Of a stretch of 27,735 bases of DNA, positions 13,396 to 21,641 are shown one piece after another. This stretch comes from an uncultured Gammaproteobacteria bacterium. Lineage in GTDB: Bacteria; Pseudomonadota; Gammaproteobacteria; Pseudomonadales; Pseudohongiellaceae. The notes under the pieces are model-generated. The model did no database searches. It saw nothing but the letters and a program-made list of their open reading frames with translations, and had not been told where the DNA came from. Position 1 is the stretch's first letter. The number at the start of each line of letters is the position of its first letter. The DNA lies in assembly GCA_937898685.1 (NCBI GenBank), contig CALEJT010000070.1, forward strand, positions 1 through 27,735, read 5' to 3'. A program made the translations under genes and the position numbers.

Positions 13396-15435
13396 TCAAA
13401 GGTTGAGCAAAACCTCGTTGAGCTTCTGGATCCGGTCGCGCAAGGTGGCCGCTTCCTCGAACTCGAGATTGCGGGCGTGCTCGAACATCTTCTCCTGCAG
13501 CGCGTTGATTTCCCGCTCGAGGCCTGCACGATCACGCGGCAATTCCGGCGCTCGCGCCGCAGATTTGCTGCCTCCCTTCCCTTTGCCGCCACGCGCACTG
13601 CCCGGTGCCGAGGGAGCCCCAGTATCGAGCACATCGATCACCCGTTTGCTCACTCCACGCGGCACGATGCCATGCTTGGCGTTGAACTCGCTCTGGATGC
13701 GACGGCGCTCCAGCGTGGTCTCGATGGCGCGCTGCATGGAACCTGTCACGGTATCAGCGTAAAGGATGGCCTTGCCGTTGAGGTTACGCGCGGCGCGACC
13801 GATGGTTTGAATTAAGGAGCGCTCCGAGCGCAGGAAGCCTTCCTTGTCGGCATCCATGATCGCCACCAGCGACACCTCGGGAATGTCCAGGCCCTCGCGC
13901 AGCAGGTTGATACCAACCAAAACGTCGAACTGCCCGAGACGCAGGTCGCGCAGAATTTCCATGCGCTCTACCGTGTCGATGTCCGAGTGGAGGTAACGCA
14001 CCCGGATGCCGTTCTCCGCGAGATAGTCGGTCAAGTCCTCCGCCATGCGCTTGGTGAGCACCGTGACGAGCACCCTCTCCTCGCGCTCCACCCGTATCTT
14101 CACTTCGGACAGAAGGTCATCGACCTGATGCAACGCGGGACGCACTTCGACTTCGGGATCGATCAAGCCGGTAGGACGCACCACCTGGCGCACCAACTGC
14201 CCTTGTCGCTGCTCTTCGTAGGGACCGGGCGTCGCCGACACGAAGATCAACTGTGGCGCCAACGCCTCCCACTCTTCGAAACGCAGGGGGCGGTTGTCCA
14301 GTGCCGACGGCAGACGGAAGCCGTATTGCACGAGCGTCTCCTTGCGCGAACGGTCGCCCTTGTACATGGCCCCGATCTGCGGAATCGACACGTGCGATTC
14401 GTCGACGACGACGAAGGCATCTAGCGGCAGGTAGTCGAACAAGGTCGGCGGAGGTTCCCCTGGCGCCCTGCCCGACAAGAAGCGCGAATAGTTTTCGATT
14501 CCCGTGCAGTAGCCGAGCTCCTGAATCATTTCGAGATCGAACTGTGTGCGCTGTTGCAGACGTTGCGCTTCGAGCAACTGATTGTTCGCCTGCAATTCTT
14601 TGAGCCGCTCCTGCAGTTCTATTTTGATTTCTTCGACCGCGCGCAACATGCGTTCGCGCGGCGTGACGTAGTGCGATTTCGGGAACACGGTGAGTCGATC
14701 CACACGCTCGATCACCGCACCGGTGAGCGGATCGAAATAGGACAGCGATTCGATCTCGTCGTCGAACAGCTCGACACGAATCGCATTGATGTCGGATTCG
14801 GCTGGGAAGATATCGATGACGTCGCCACGCACACGATACGTCGTACGGTGCAGATCCATGTCGTTGCGGCTGTACTGCAACTCGGCCAATTTTTTCAGCA
14901 ACTGACGTTGGTCGAGTTTGGCGCCCACTTTCAGTTCGAGGCGCATGTCGAGATAAGCGGTCGGATCACCCAGACCGTAGATGCAGGACACGGTTGCCAC
15001 TACGACGACGTCACGCCGCTCCAAAAGGGACTTCGTCGCGGACAAACGCATCTGCTCTATGTGCTCGTTGATCGTCGCGTCTTTCTCGATGTACGAGTCC
15101 GACGCGGGCACATAGGCTTCAGGCTGATAGTAGTCGTAATAGGAAACGAAATATTCGACGGCGTTTTCCGGGAAGAATTCTTTGAGCTCGCCGTAAAACT
15201 GCGCCGCCAAAGTTTTGTTGGGCGCCATCACCAGACAGGGACGTTGCGCCTGCGCAATGACGTTGGCAATGGTGTAGGTCTTGCCGGAACCCGTCACGCC
15301 CAAGAGCGTCTGACAGGCGAGCCCCGCTTCGAGCCCTTCCAGCAACTGGCGTATAGCTTCCGGCTGATCTCCTGCGGGAGGGTAAGGCGCATGCAATTTG
15401 AAACGTTGTTGGGACTGCATAGCTGGGATGACCAT
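13396..15435 (-). CDS. uvrB: Excinuclease ABC subunit B
   Basis: The protein has 679 residues. Walker A GVTGSGKT is at 46-53. The damage-probing beta-hairpin region reads YYDYYQPEAYVP. VVDESH is motif II, RRDVVVVATVSCIYGLGDP and RFLSGRAPGEPPPTLFDYLP are UvrB signatures, and QTIGRAARN is motif VI. The C-terminal 40 residues are a UVR domain that contacts UvrC. A Gly/Lys-rich linker precedes it. UvrB loads on DNA damage with UvrA and then recruits UvrC for the cuts. The start may be 15435 or the Met at 15420; neither has a clear ribosome site. No canonical LexA site is visible upstream. Confidence 0.97.
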   Translation of the reverse strand: MVIPAMQSQQRFKLHAPYPPAGDQPEAIRQLLEGLEAGLACQTLLGVTGSGKTYTIANVIAQAQRPCLVMAPNKTLAAQFYGELKEFFPENAVEYFVSYYDYYQPEAYVPASDSYIEKDATINEHIEQMRLSATKSLLERRDVVVVATVSCIYGLGDPTAYLDMRLELKVGAKLDQRQLLKKLAELQYSRNDMDLHRTTYRVRGDVIDIFPAESDINAIRVELFDDEIESLSYFDPLTGAVIERVDRLTVFPKSHYVTPRERMLRAVEEIKIELQERLKELQANNQLLEAQRLQQRTQFDLEMIQELGYCTGIENYSRFLSGRAPGEPPPTLFDYLPLDAFVVVDESHVSIPQIGAMYKGDRSRKETLVQYGFRLPSALDNRPLRFEEWEALAPQLIFVSATPGPYEEQRQGQLVRQVVRPTGLIDPEVEVRPALHQVDDLLSEVKIRVEREERVLVTVLTKRMAEDLTDYLAENGIRVRYLHSDIDTVERMEILRDLRLGQFDVLVGINLLREGLDIPEVSLVAIMDADKEGFLRSERSLIQTIGRAARNLNGKAILYADTVTGSMQRAIETTLERRRIQSEFNAKHGIVPRGVSKRVIDVLDTGAPSAPGSARGGKGKGGSKSAARAPELPRDRAGLEREINALQEKMFEHARNLEFEEAATLRDRIQKLNEVLLNL

Positions 15436-15462
15436 CGCAAGGACGAACGGACAATTCTATGC

Positions 15463-15479
15463 CACTCGTCCGGCGAGTG
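15463..15479. other. Inverted repeat upstream of uvrB
   Basis: The arms cactcg and cgagtg surround tccgg, about 30 bases ahead of the uvrB start. A TAGAAT -10-like hexamer on the minus strand (15461-15456) adjoins it. It could be an operator or the base of a leader hairpin. It does not resemble a LexA box. Confidence 0.35.
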
Positions 15480-15539
15480 CAGGTGAAAGCACGCGACCGG
15501 ACAATGTGTCTTCGATGCAAATTTCAGCGCGAAGAAGTG

Positions 15540-15568
15540 TTGACCTTCAAATTCAATCTCATTAATAT
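15540..15568 (+). promoter_or_regulatory. tRNA-Asn promoter
   Basis: -35 TTGACC (15540-15545) and -10 TAATAT (15563-15568) are 17 bases apart. They are followed at once by GCGCGC, the discriminator expected of a stringently regulated stable-RNA promoter. The tRNA starts 34 bases downstream of the -10. Confidence 0.7.
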
Positions 15569-15601
15569 GCGCGCTCTCCGAGATTGAGGCATTTGTGCTG
15601 C

Positions 15602-15676
15602 TGCCCAATAGCTCAATGGTAGAGTAGGTGACTGTTAATCACTTGGTTCCTGGTTCGAGCCCAGGTTGGGCAGCCA
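15602..15676 (+). tRNA. tRNA-Asn (anticodon GTT)
   Basis: The 75-base cloverleaf has acceptor TGCCCAA/TTGGGCA, discriminator G as expected for Asn, and an encoded CCA. The anticodon stem GGTGA/TCACT closes CTGTTAA, giving GTT. The T-arm is CCTGG-TTCGAGC-CCAGG. It is the only plus-strand gene right of 5305. It is divergent from uvrB and converges on wbpM. No T-rich terminator is seen between it and wbpM. Confidence 0.96.
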
Positions 15677-15823
15677 ATCTCGATCTCCTCTTCGCTGTAT
15701 CCCTCCGCTGATCTTCAGCTTCTAGTTCCAAGCTTCCAACTTCATCGCCCTTCTCGCGGCATGGCCGTAGCACAAGCCTTTGCGGCTGCATGCATTCGGG
15801 CAATCGAAAGAAATTCTGCAGAC

Positions 15824-15850
15824 AAAAAAACCGGCGCTCTAGGCGCCGGT
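15824..15850 (-). terminator. Intrinsic terminator of wbpL-wbpM
   Basis: On the minus strand the arms ACCGGCGC and GCGCCGGT enclose a 5-base loop and are followed by seven T. The upstream arm contains the last codons of wbpM, so the terminator overlaps the stop codon region. Confidence 0.95.
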
Positions 15851-17800
15851 CTTGAACAGCGGAAGTACCTTGGCTTCTTCCTCTTCGCCCGGCTGCGGAC
15901 GTTGAGTGTCGAGCAAGGGATCTTGGGCGGTTTCCTTCGAGATGAAGCCACCGATGGCTTCGCTGAGCACTTCGCGGATCTGCTGCGGATCCATCGCTGC
16001 GCAGGACTGCTCGAGACGTTTGAGCAAGGACTGCAGTTGTTCCCACGAGAGGAAGTCCTCTTCCGCGCGCATGATCTTGGGATGGTCGGTGCCCGTCACC
16101 TGCTCTCCGATCAAGAGCTCTTCGTAGAGTTTTTCACCCGGACGCAGGCCCGTGTACTCGATGGCGATGTCACCGTTGGGCGTGTGCTCGTCTTTGATGA
16201 TGTAACCCATCAGGTGAATCATCTTCTTGGCGAGATCCACGATGCGCACCGGCTCGTGCATGTCGAGCACGAACACGTCACCACCGGAAGCCATCGAGCC
16301 GGCCTGGATCACCAGCTGTGCAGCTTCCTGCACCGTCATGAAGTAACGCGTCACTTCGGAATGCGTCACGGTCACCGGACCGCCACGCGCAATCTGCTTG
16401 CGAAACAGCGGCACCACGGAGCCGGACGAACCCAGTACGTTACCGAAGCGCACCATCGAGAAACGCGTGCGGCTGCCGCTGGCGGCGAGTGATTGCAGGA
16501 TCTGCTCGGCGAAACGTTTGGTCGCGCCCATGATGTTGGCGGGACGCACGGCCTTGTCGGTGGAGATGAATACGAAGTTCTCCACGTTGAACTTGTCCGC
16601 CGCCTTGGCAAGGATGTAGGTGCCGAACACATTGTTCTGCACCCCTTCGACGATGTTCTTCTCCACCATCGGCACCTGCTTGTAGGCAGCGGCGTGATAG
16701 ACGGTGCGGATGTTGAATTTGCGCAGCGCATGTTCCACCTGCGCCTGGTTACGGATGGAGCCGAGCATGGCGACGATCTTGGTGTCGCGACCGTGTTCGA
16801 TGACCTTCTGCAATTCACGCAGTTCGCTTTCGATGGTGTACAGACCGAACTCGGAATTGTCGTACAGCACCATCGTGCTGGGTTTGAGCTTGATGATCTG
16901 ACGGCAGAGCTCGGAGCCGATGGAGCCACCGGCGCCGGTGATCAATACGTTGCTGTCCCGGATACAAGCACCCATCAATTGGGGATCGGGCGGCACGATG
17001 TCGCGGCCCAGCAGGTCTTCGATATCGATGTCGCGAATTTCATCGACACGAACCTTGCCCGACAGTATGTCGAACATGTCGGGCACCGTGCGCACGTGCA
17101 CGGGATAGTGTTCGAGTTTGTTGAGAATCTTCTTGCGCTCGGCATGCGTGGCCGACGGCATGGCCAGCAGGATCTGGCGCACGGAATAGTTGTCGATCAA
17201 CTCACGGATCGCGGAGGGACTGTAAACGCGGATCCCGTGAACGGTATTGCCCACGAGCGCTTCACTGTCGTCCACGAAGGCTACGGGCAGATATTGCTCT
17301 CCGCTGTTGAGCGCTGCCACGAGCTGCATGCCGGAGCTGCCGGCACCGTAGATGATCACGGGTTCGCGCGGACGGAAGTTGTGCAACAGGTTCTGCATGA
17401 CGAGCTTCGATCCGAAGCGCACACCACCGACCAGCAGAAGCGACGCCATCCAAAATACCAGGATGGCTTGCGGCGGAAATTTGAGTTCATTGGGCAGATT
17501 GACGAGCAGCGCCACGATGGCCGTGCTGATGGTCAGCCCCTTGAAGATCACGAGGCCCGATTGAATGCCCATGTAGAGCAACACGGTGCGGTAAAGACCG
17601 GCCCTGTACAGCACGCCCACGCTGGCCATGGCGCAGAGCACGAAGATCAGTGAATACACTTCAGGCGCATTGGCGCTGAAGAAAGAAGGATCGACAAGGA
17701 CGAGAGACAGCCAGAGAGACAGAAGGATGAGCCCACCGTCGGCGAGCATCATGAAACAACGCTTCAGCGGACGCGACAGAGAAAGTGCACCAGGAGTCAT
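15839..17800 (-). CDS. wbpM: Membrane UDP-sugar 4,6-dehydratase, WbpM/CapD family
   Basis: The 653-residue protein has four hydrophobic segments in residues 15-130. A first nucleotide-binding fold (YGAGSSGMQ, 151-159) and then the catalytic short-chain dehydrogenase domain (ITGAGGSIGSE, 287-297) follow. The active site has S413/T414, Met424 and Lys428, the S-M-K form of WbpM rather than the usual S-Y-K. The length is close to WbpM (about 665) and far above soluble FlaA1 proteins. It likely turns UDP-GlcNAc into the 4-keto-6-deoxy precursor of QuiNAc- or FucNAc-type sugars at the inner membrane. wbpL lies 28 bases upstream, forming an initiation unit for surface glycan. The terminator follows at once. 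Confidence 0.93.
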   Translation of the reverse strand: MTPGALSLSRPLKRCFMMLADGGLILLSLWLSLVLVDPSFFSANAPEVYSLIFVLCAMASVGVLYRAGLYRTVLLYMGIQSGLVIFKGLTISTAIVALLVNLPNELKFPPQAILVFWMASLLLVGGVRFGSKLVMQNLLHNFRPREPVIIYGAGSSGMQLVAALNSGEQYLPVAFVDDSEALVGNTVHGIRVYSPSAIRELIDNYSVRQILLAMPSATHAERKKILNKLEHYPVHVRTVPDMFDILSGKVRVDEIRDIDIEDLLGRDIVPPDPQLMGACIRDSNVLITGAGGSIGSELCRQIIKLKPSTMVLYDNSEFGLYTIESELRELQKVIEHGRDTKIVAMLGSIRNQAQVEHALRKFNIRTVYHAAAYKQVPMVEKNIVEGVQNNVFGTYILAKAADKFNVENFVFISTDKAVRPANIMGATKRFAEQILQSLAASGSRTRFSMVRFGNVLGSSGSVVPLFRKQIARGGPVTVTHSEVTRYFMTVQEAAQLVIQAGSMASGGDVFVLDMHEPVRIVDLAKKMIHLMGYIIKDEHTPNGDIAIEYTGLRPGEKLYEELLIGEQVTGTDHPKIMRAEEDFLSWEQLQSLLKRLEQSCAAMDPQQIREVLSEAIGGFISKETAQDPLLDTQRPQPGEEEEAKVLPLFKTGA

Positions 17801-17828
17801 CTATACCACCCGTTCGTTGAGTCCGATA

Positions 17829-18857
17829 CTACTTCGACATATCCGTGGCCTGGTCCTGCTCCTTGAACCGGCGGCGAACGAGCCAGGTTGCGAGTGCCAG
17901 CGGCGTCCAAGCGAGCAACGCGATCCACAGTCCGTGATCCGCATACTGCCTGCTCAGCGCTGCCAGTGGCAGCAGCCACGCAAGATTCACTCCCATGTAC
18001 ACCATCACCACCCTGCCATGACTACCGATCCGTCGTGCAGCCAGTTGGTAGGCGTGAGTGCGGTGGCCATGGTACCACACTGCCCCACTATGCATGCGGG
18101 CGATGAGCGTGACCGTGCTGTCGATCAAAAACGCACTCATCAGTATGAGATACGTCCAGTAGCTCACTGCGCCGCTACACACCACCAACACGCCCAGCAC
18201 GAGAAAGACGTAGCCGAGAAAATTACTGCCCACGTCTCCCATGAAGAGCCGCGCGGCCGGCATGTTGAACGGCACGAACGCCGCCATTGCACACGCGAGC
18301 CCAAGCGCCACGACGCTCAGCGATGGTGCACCTGCCGTGCCACAGAACCAGGCCAGGCTGAGGCTGACGAACAAACCCTGGCCCACCGCCAGGCCGTCGA
18401 TGCCATCCATGAAATTGTAGAAATTTATCTGCCAGATTCCGTACGAGAATAGTAACCAGCTCAGCAGTAGCGGCTGCTCAAGCTGCCAGGGACCGAACCC
18501 GAGCGGAGGCAATTGCGGCGCCAGCGCCACGAGGAGCGCCACCACGATCATCTGCACCGACAGACGAACCCTGATACCGAGATCGTGACTGTCATCGAGC
18601 AGACCGAAGAGCGCCACTGGCGCCCCCAGCAGGAAGAGGAACGCTTCGAGGCCACTGAGGGCCGAGTTCCACCATAGTGCAAGCACGCCCAACAATGAGA
18701 CCACGCAGAAGCCCACGCCACCGCTCGTGGGCGTGGGACGGGAATGCGAGCTGCGCGCATTGGGAATGTCCAGACGGTTCCGGCGCAGGGAATGACGAAG
18801 CCACGCCGCGGTCAGAACCAACGACGTCAGAAAGACGAAAAACAGCGCTGCGCTCAT
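17829..18857 (-). CDS. wbpL: Glycosyltransferase family 4 initiating enzyme, WbpL/WecA type
   Basis: The 342-residue polytopic membrane protein belongs to the MraY/WecA family. The motifs in order are DIPNARSSHSRPTPTSGG near residue 35, LLDDSHDLG (Mg-binding Asp pair), NFMDGIDGLA near 150, FMGDVGSNFLG near 215 and HRTHAYQLAARR near 270. I count about ten membrane segments. Such enzymes move a HexNAc-1-phosphate onto undecaprenyl phosphate. The SSHSRPTP segment and the neighbouring wbpM favour the WbpL branch, which uses a 6-deoxy-HexNAc donor, over WecA. The start at 18857 has GGAG about 15 bases ahead, farther than usual. Confidence 0.9.
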   Translation of the reverse strand: MSAALFFVFLTSLVLTAAWLRHSLRRNRLDIPNARSSHSRPTPTSGGVGFCVVSLLGVLALWWNSALSGLEAFLFLLGAPVALFGLLDDSHDLGIRVRLSVQMIVVALLVALAPQLPPLGFGPWQLEQPLLLSWLLFSYGIWQINFYNFMDGIDGLAVGQGLFVSLSLAWFCGTAGAPSLSVVALGLACAMAAFVPFNMPAARLFMGDVGSNFLGYVFLVLGVLVVCSGAVSYWTYLILMSAFLIDSTVTLIARMHSGAVWYHGHRTHAYQLAARRIGSHGRVVMVYMGVNLAWLLPLAALSRQYADHGLWIALLAWTPLALATWLVRRRFKEQDQATDMSK

Positions 18858-18941
18858 GCAGAAAAATTACTACTCCTGTGGTTTCCCGGCCGAGCGCAGC
18901 GAAGGGCCACCAGCGGCAGGTGCCGAGGTGGCCGAATGCGC

Positions 18942-19259
18942 TCACTCGAGCCGAATGCGGTCGCGGTTGCTGCGCAGAGTGGCCTCGCCGATGCCCTTGA
19001 CCTCGATCAGGTCGTCGACACTCTGAAACGGACCGTGTTGCTCGCGGTACTCGACGATCGCTTGCGCGCGCGTCAAACCGACTCCAACGAGTACGTCCGC
19101 GATGGTCTCGGCATCGGCCTGATTGATGTTCACCTGCAAGGTGCTTTCGGCGGCCGCTGGCGGTGACTGCGGCGCCTGCGCCTGCACACCCTGCCAGGTC
19201 CACAGCAGGGCCACCAGCATTGCAACCATTCGTACTTGCGACAGGATCCTTGTCGTCAT
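18942..19259 (-). CDS. comEA: ComEA-type helix-hairpin-helix protein
   Basis: The 105-residue protein starts at the ATG at 19259, 7 bases after GGAGG. Upstream in-frame starts lack this site. Residues 1-28 form a signal peptide or membrane anchor (VQAQA cleavage region). A Pro/Ala linker follows, and then a double helix-hairpin-helix domain (residues 41-105) with NINQADAETIADVLVGVG and LIEVKGIGEATL, the ComEA pattern. It likely binds double-stranded DNA in the periplasm during uptake. No other competence gene is nearby. It lies between pyrF and wbpL, so a role in natural transformation is inference from the family. Confidence 0.9.
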   Translation of the reverse strand: MTTRILSQVRMVAMLVALLWTWQGVQAQAPQSPPAAAESTLQVNINQADAETIADVLVGVGLTRAQAIVEYREQHGPFQSVDDLIEVKGIGEATLRSNRDRIRLE

Positions 19260-19328
19260 TGGTTTTCCTCCATGAAGAAGTTCAGAAAGGTGCAGCGAGC
19301 TCGCTGCCACCTGAATCTAGCAGAAGAT

Positions 19329-20030
19329 TCAACTTCTGCTCTGAATTTCCTCGACCAGCTGCAGCAGCTTGTCACGCGGCGAAGCAGCCTGGGTGATGGG
19401 GCGTCCGATCACGAGATAGTCGCTGCCGAGGCGCACGGCTTCCGCTGGGGTCTGGATGCGTTTCTGATCGTCCGTGCTGTCGCTCGCAGGACGAATGCCC
19501 GGCGTCACCAGCAGGAAGTGCTGCCCCACCGTCTCGCGCAGCGGCGTGATTTCACGCGCGGAGCAGACCACACCGTCCATGCCCGATTCTTTCGCAAGGC
19601 GCGCCAGACGCAGCACCTGAGTTTCCGGATCGACGGCGAGCCCCACTTCCGCAAGATCCTCGCTGCTCTGGCTGGTGAGCACGGTCACCGCGATCAGCAA
19701 GGTCGACGCATCTTTGCCTATGGCCTCGCGTGCAGCGCGCATCATGGCGCTGCCACCGCTGGCATGGACGTTCACCATCCACACTCCGAGCTCCGCCGCG
19801 GCCTTGACCGCACCTGCGACCGTGTTCGGAATGTCGTGGAACTTGAGGTCCAGAAACACATCGAAACCCTGCTTGTGGATACGCTCGACGAACTGCGGGC
19901 CGCCACGGGTGAAGAGCTCCTTGCCGACCTTGACGCGACAAAGCGCAGGATCGAGCTGGGCCAGCATGGCTTGCGCGCTCGCGGTTTCGGGAAAATCCAG
20001 CGCAACGATGATGCGTTTGGACTCAGACAT
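19329..20030 (-). CDS. pyrF: Orotidine 5'-phosphate decarboxylase
   Basis: The 233-residue protein starts at the ATG at 20030 with GGAG 6 bases ahead. A longer in-frame extension to 20201 overlaps lapB and looks non-coding. Lys34, Asp61, Lys63 and Asp66 (FLDLKFHDIPNT) form the catalytic charge array of the family. NVHASGG and GSDYLVIGRPI bind phosphate. It makes UMP from OMP, the last step of pyrimidine synthesis. It follows lapB by 31 bases; pyrF after lapAB is common in gammaproteobacteria. Confidence 0.97.
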   Translation of the reverse strand: MSESKRIIVALDFPETASAQAMLAQLDPALCRVKVGKELFTRGGPQFVERIHKQGFDVFLDLKFHDIPNTVAGAVKAAAELGVWMVNVHASGGSAMMRAAREAIGKDASTLLIAVTVLTSQSSEDLAEVGLAVDPETQVLRLARLAKESGMDGVVCSAREITPLRETVGQHFLLVTPGIRPASDSTDDQKRIQTPAEAVRLGSDYLVIGRPITQAASPRDKLLQLVEEIQSRS

Positions 20031-20061
20031 GGTCGTCTCCACTAGGCGTTGATGAGGGGCT

Positions 20062-21246
20062 TCACGCTTCCAACGGACGCAACGTGCTCCAACCGCCGCA
20101 ACCAGGGCACAACCAGTGTGTGCTGCGCAGCTGGAAGCCGCAGGAGCGGCATTGGAATTGCGCCGATTCCTGCGCGCTGCTTTCGAGCACGTCGAGCGCA
20201 CGACCGATCAGCGAAGGCGCATGTCCTGCGGCAAAATCCGAAGATGCCAGCGTCAGCAGGCGCAGCGCCAGTGCGGGACTGGGATGCCGGCGAGCGTAGT
20301 CGGTAAGAAAGGCGATTTCCTGCTCCACCCCGAGGTGGCGATCGATGAGTCGCGCCAGGAGTTCGACTTGACGCGCATTGATGCTCTGCCCCTTGTGCAG
20401 CACTTCCTCGATGATGGCGTTGAGGAAAGGCGGCCGGCGCGACAGTGCAGCGGTGAGTTCCGGCAGTTTCTCGAGGACCAACGCAGCATCGAGTTTGAGC
20501 GCCTGGCGCAAGGTTTCCTCGGCGCGTTCGTCGTCACCGAGCAAGGCATGGAGCGCCGCCATCTGCAGCACCACACGCACGTTGTCGGGACGAATCGCCC
20601 TGCCCTTACGCAATAGCTCGAGCGCCTGATCGTATTTCTGCTCGCGCTGCGCGGTTTCCGCCATCTCGCAGTAATAGTGCGAAACCTGCAGCTGTACGGT
20701 GTCGCGGTTATGTACCGCCGGGTTTTCCAACAGCTGCAACCCGCATTCGATGGCTTTCTGCCATTCGCGTTCGGTCTGGAACAGGGTCAACGCCAGACTC
20801 AGGGCCTGCTCTTTCTGCGCGCCGGTAGCGACACGCAGTTCGTCGATGATCTTTTCCGCGCGGTCGAAGAGACCCGCCGCGATGTAGCTGCGCACGAGCT
20901 GGATCTTGATGGCGCCCAGCTCGCGCACGGTGAAACTTTGACTGCTCAACAGCCCCTGCAGATGCGCGATGGCGCGGTCGACCTTGCCGCGGCGCCGCAG
21001 CAGCGTGGCGAGCGCCATGTGCGTTTCCAACGTGCTGGCGTTGACTTCCAACGCGTCGATGAACACATCGACGGCATCGTCGGGCTCGTCGTTGAGGAGA
21101 TAGTTGAGACCGATGAAGTAGTCGGGTTGAAACTTGCGCGGACGCGGCAAATCACGCGTATTCGCGCGCGCGCCCAAATGCCAGCCGAGTGCGAGAGCCG
21201 CCACCAGGAACAGGAAGATGACGATAGCGTCGACGGTCGGGCTCAT
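20062..21246 (-). CDS. lapB: Lipopolysaccharide assembly protein B (YciM)
   Basis: The 394-residue protein has one N-terminal membrane helix (residues 6-24). About nine TPR-like helical repeats span 45-345 (for example FIGLNYLLNDEPDDAVDVFIDAL). A C-terminal rubredoxin-like metal knuckle has Cys366, Cys369, Cys380 and Cys383 (CRSCGF and CPGCGG). LapB is anchored in the inner membrane facing the cytoplasm. It helps FtsH degrade LpxC, limiting lipid A synthesis. Its ATG overlaps the lapA stop as ATGA, so the two are coupled. Confidence 0.95.
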   Translation of the reverse strand: MSPTVDAIVIFLFLVAALALGWHLGARANTRDLPRPRKFQPDYFIGLNYLLNDEPDDAVDVFIDALEVNASTLETHMALATLLRRRGKVDRAIAHLQGLLSSQSFTVRELGAIKIQLVRSYIAAGLFDRAEKIIDELRVATGAQKEQALSLALTLFQTEREWQKAIECGLQLLENPAVHNRDTVQLQVSHYYCEMAETAQREQKYDQALELLRKGRAIRPDNVRVVLQMAALHALLGDDERAEETLRQALKLDAALVLEKLPELTAALSRRPPFLNAIIEEVLHKGQSINARQVELLARLIDRHLGVEQEIAFLTDYARRHPSPALALRLLTLASSDFAAGHAPSLIGRALDVLESSAQESAQFQCRSCGFQLRSTHWLCPGCGGWSTLRPLEA

Positions 21247-21575
21247 GCACTCTCCCCGGGGACGGAGCTTTCTTCGAGCCGACGCAGGCGCTGCCGCAAC
21301 TCATTCAATTCCTTGTCCTGCTGCTCGAGGCGCTGACGTTGCTGACGCAGCGTGAGACGGGTCTTGAGCCCACGCCAGATGCCGAGGCCGAGCGCGAGAC
21401 CGATGAGGCCGCCGATGATGAAGGCAGACAATACCCAGATGCTCAGAGGCTTGGGATCGAATTGCACCCCCAACCAGAGGGCGATAGGTTCGGGATTACG
21501 GATGGTGAAGAGGAAACCGGCCAGGCCCACCAGGAGAAACAACAGAAACCACAGAAATCGGATGACGCTTTTCAT
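21243..21575 (-). CDS. lapA: Lipopolysaccharide assembly protein A
   Basis: The 110-residue protein has two membrane helices (about 5-25 and 44-66) with TIRNPEPIALWLGVQF between them. A charged cytoplasmic coiled coil (70-105, LRQQRQRLEQQDKELNELRQ) follows. This is the DUF1049/LapA layout. It partners LapB in LPS regulation. It lies 66 bases after ihfB, and AAGG precedes the ATG. Confidence 0.93.
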   Translation of the reverse strand: MKSVIRFLWFLLFLLVGLAGFLFTIRNPEPIALWLGVQFDPKPLSIWVLSAFIIGGLIGLALGLGIWRGLKTRLTLRQQRQRLEQQDKELNELRQRLRRLEESSVPGESA

Positions 21576-21620
21576 GGGGCCTTCATGTCATGGAGCTGCT
21601 GAGCCGAGGTCCGGCCCGAG

Positions 21621-21641
21621 CAAAGGGGCAGAGCCCTGCCC
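21621..21641 (-). terminator. Weak hairpin directly after ihfB
   Basis: On the minus strand the arms GGGCAG and CTGCCC enclose GGCT and are followed by CTTTG. The stem starts at the base after the ihfB stop. The T-run is short, so it probably reduces rather than stops transcription into lapA. Confidence 0.45.

Noticed and set aside
15436..15601. LexA (SOS) box for uvrB
   Set aside because: No CTGT-N8-ACAG-type sequence is present in this gap on either strand.
16493..17653. 386-codon open frame on the plus strand
   Set aside because: It is antisense to wbpM, with no plausible start context or domain.
20031..20201. N-terminal extension of pyrF by 57 residues
   Set aside because: It overlaps lapB's coding end, is unlike the family and lacks the ribosome site found before the ATG at 20030.
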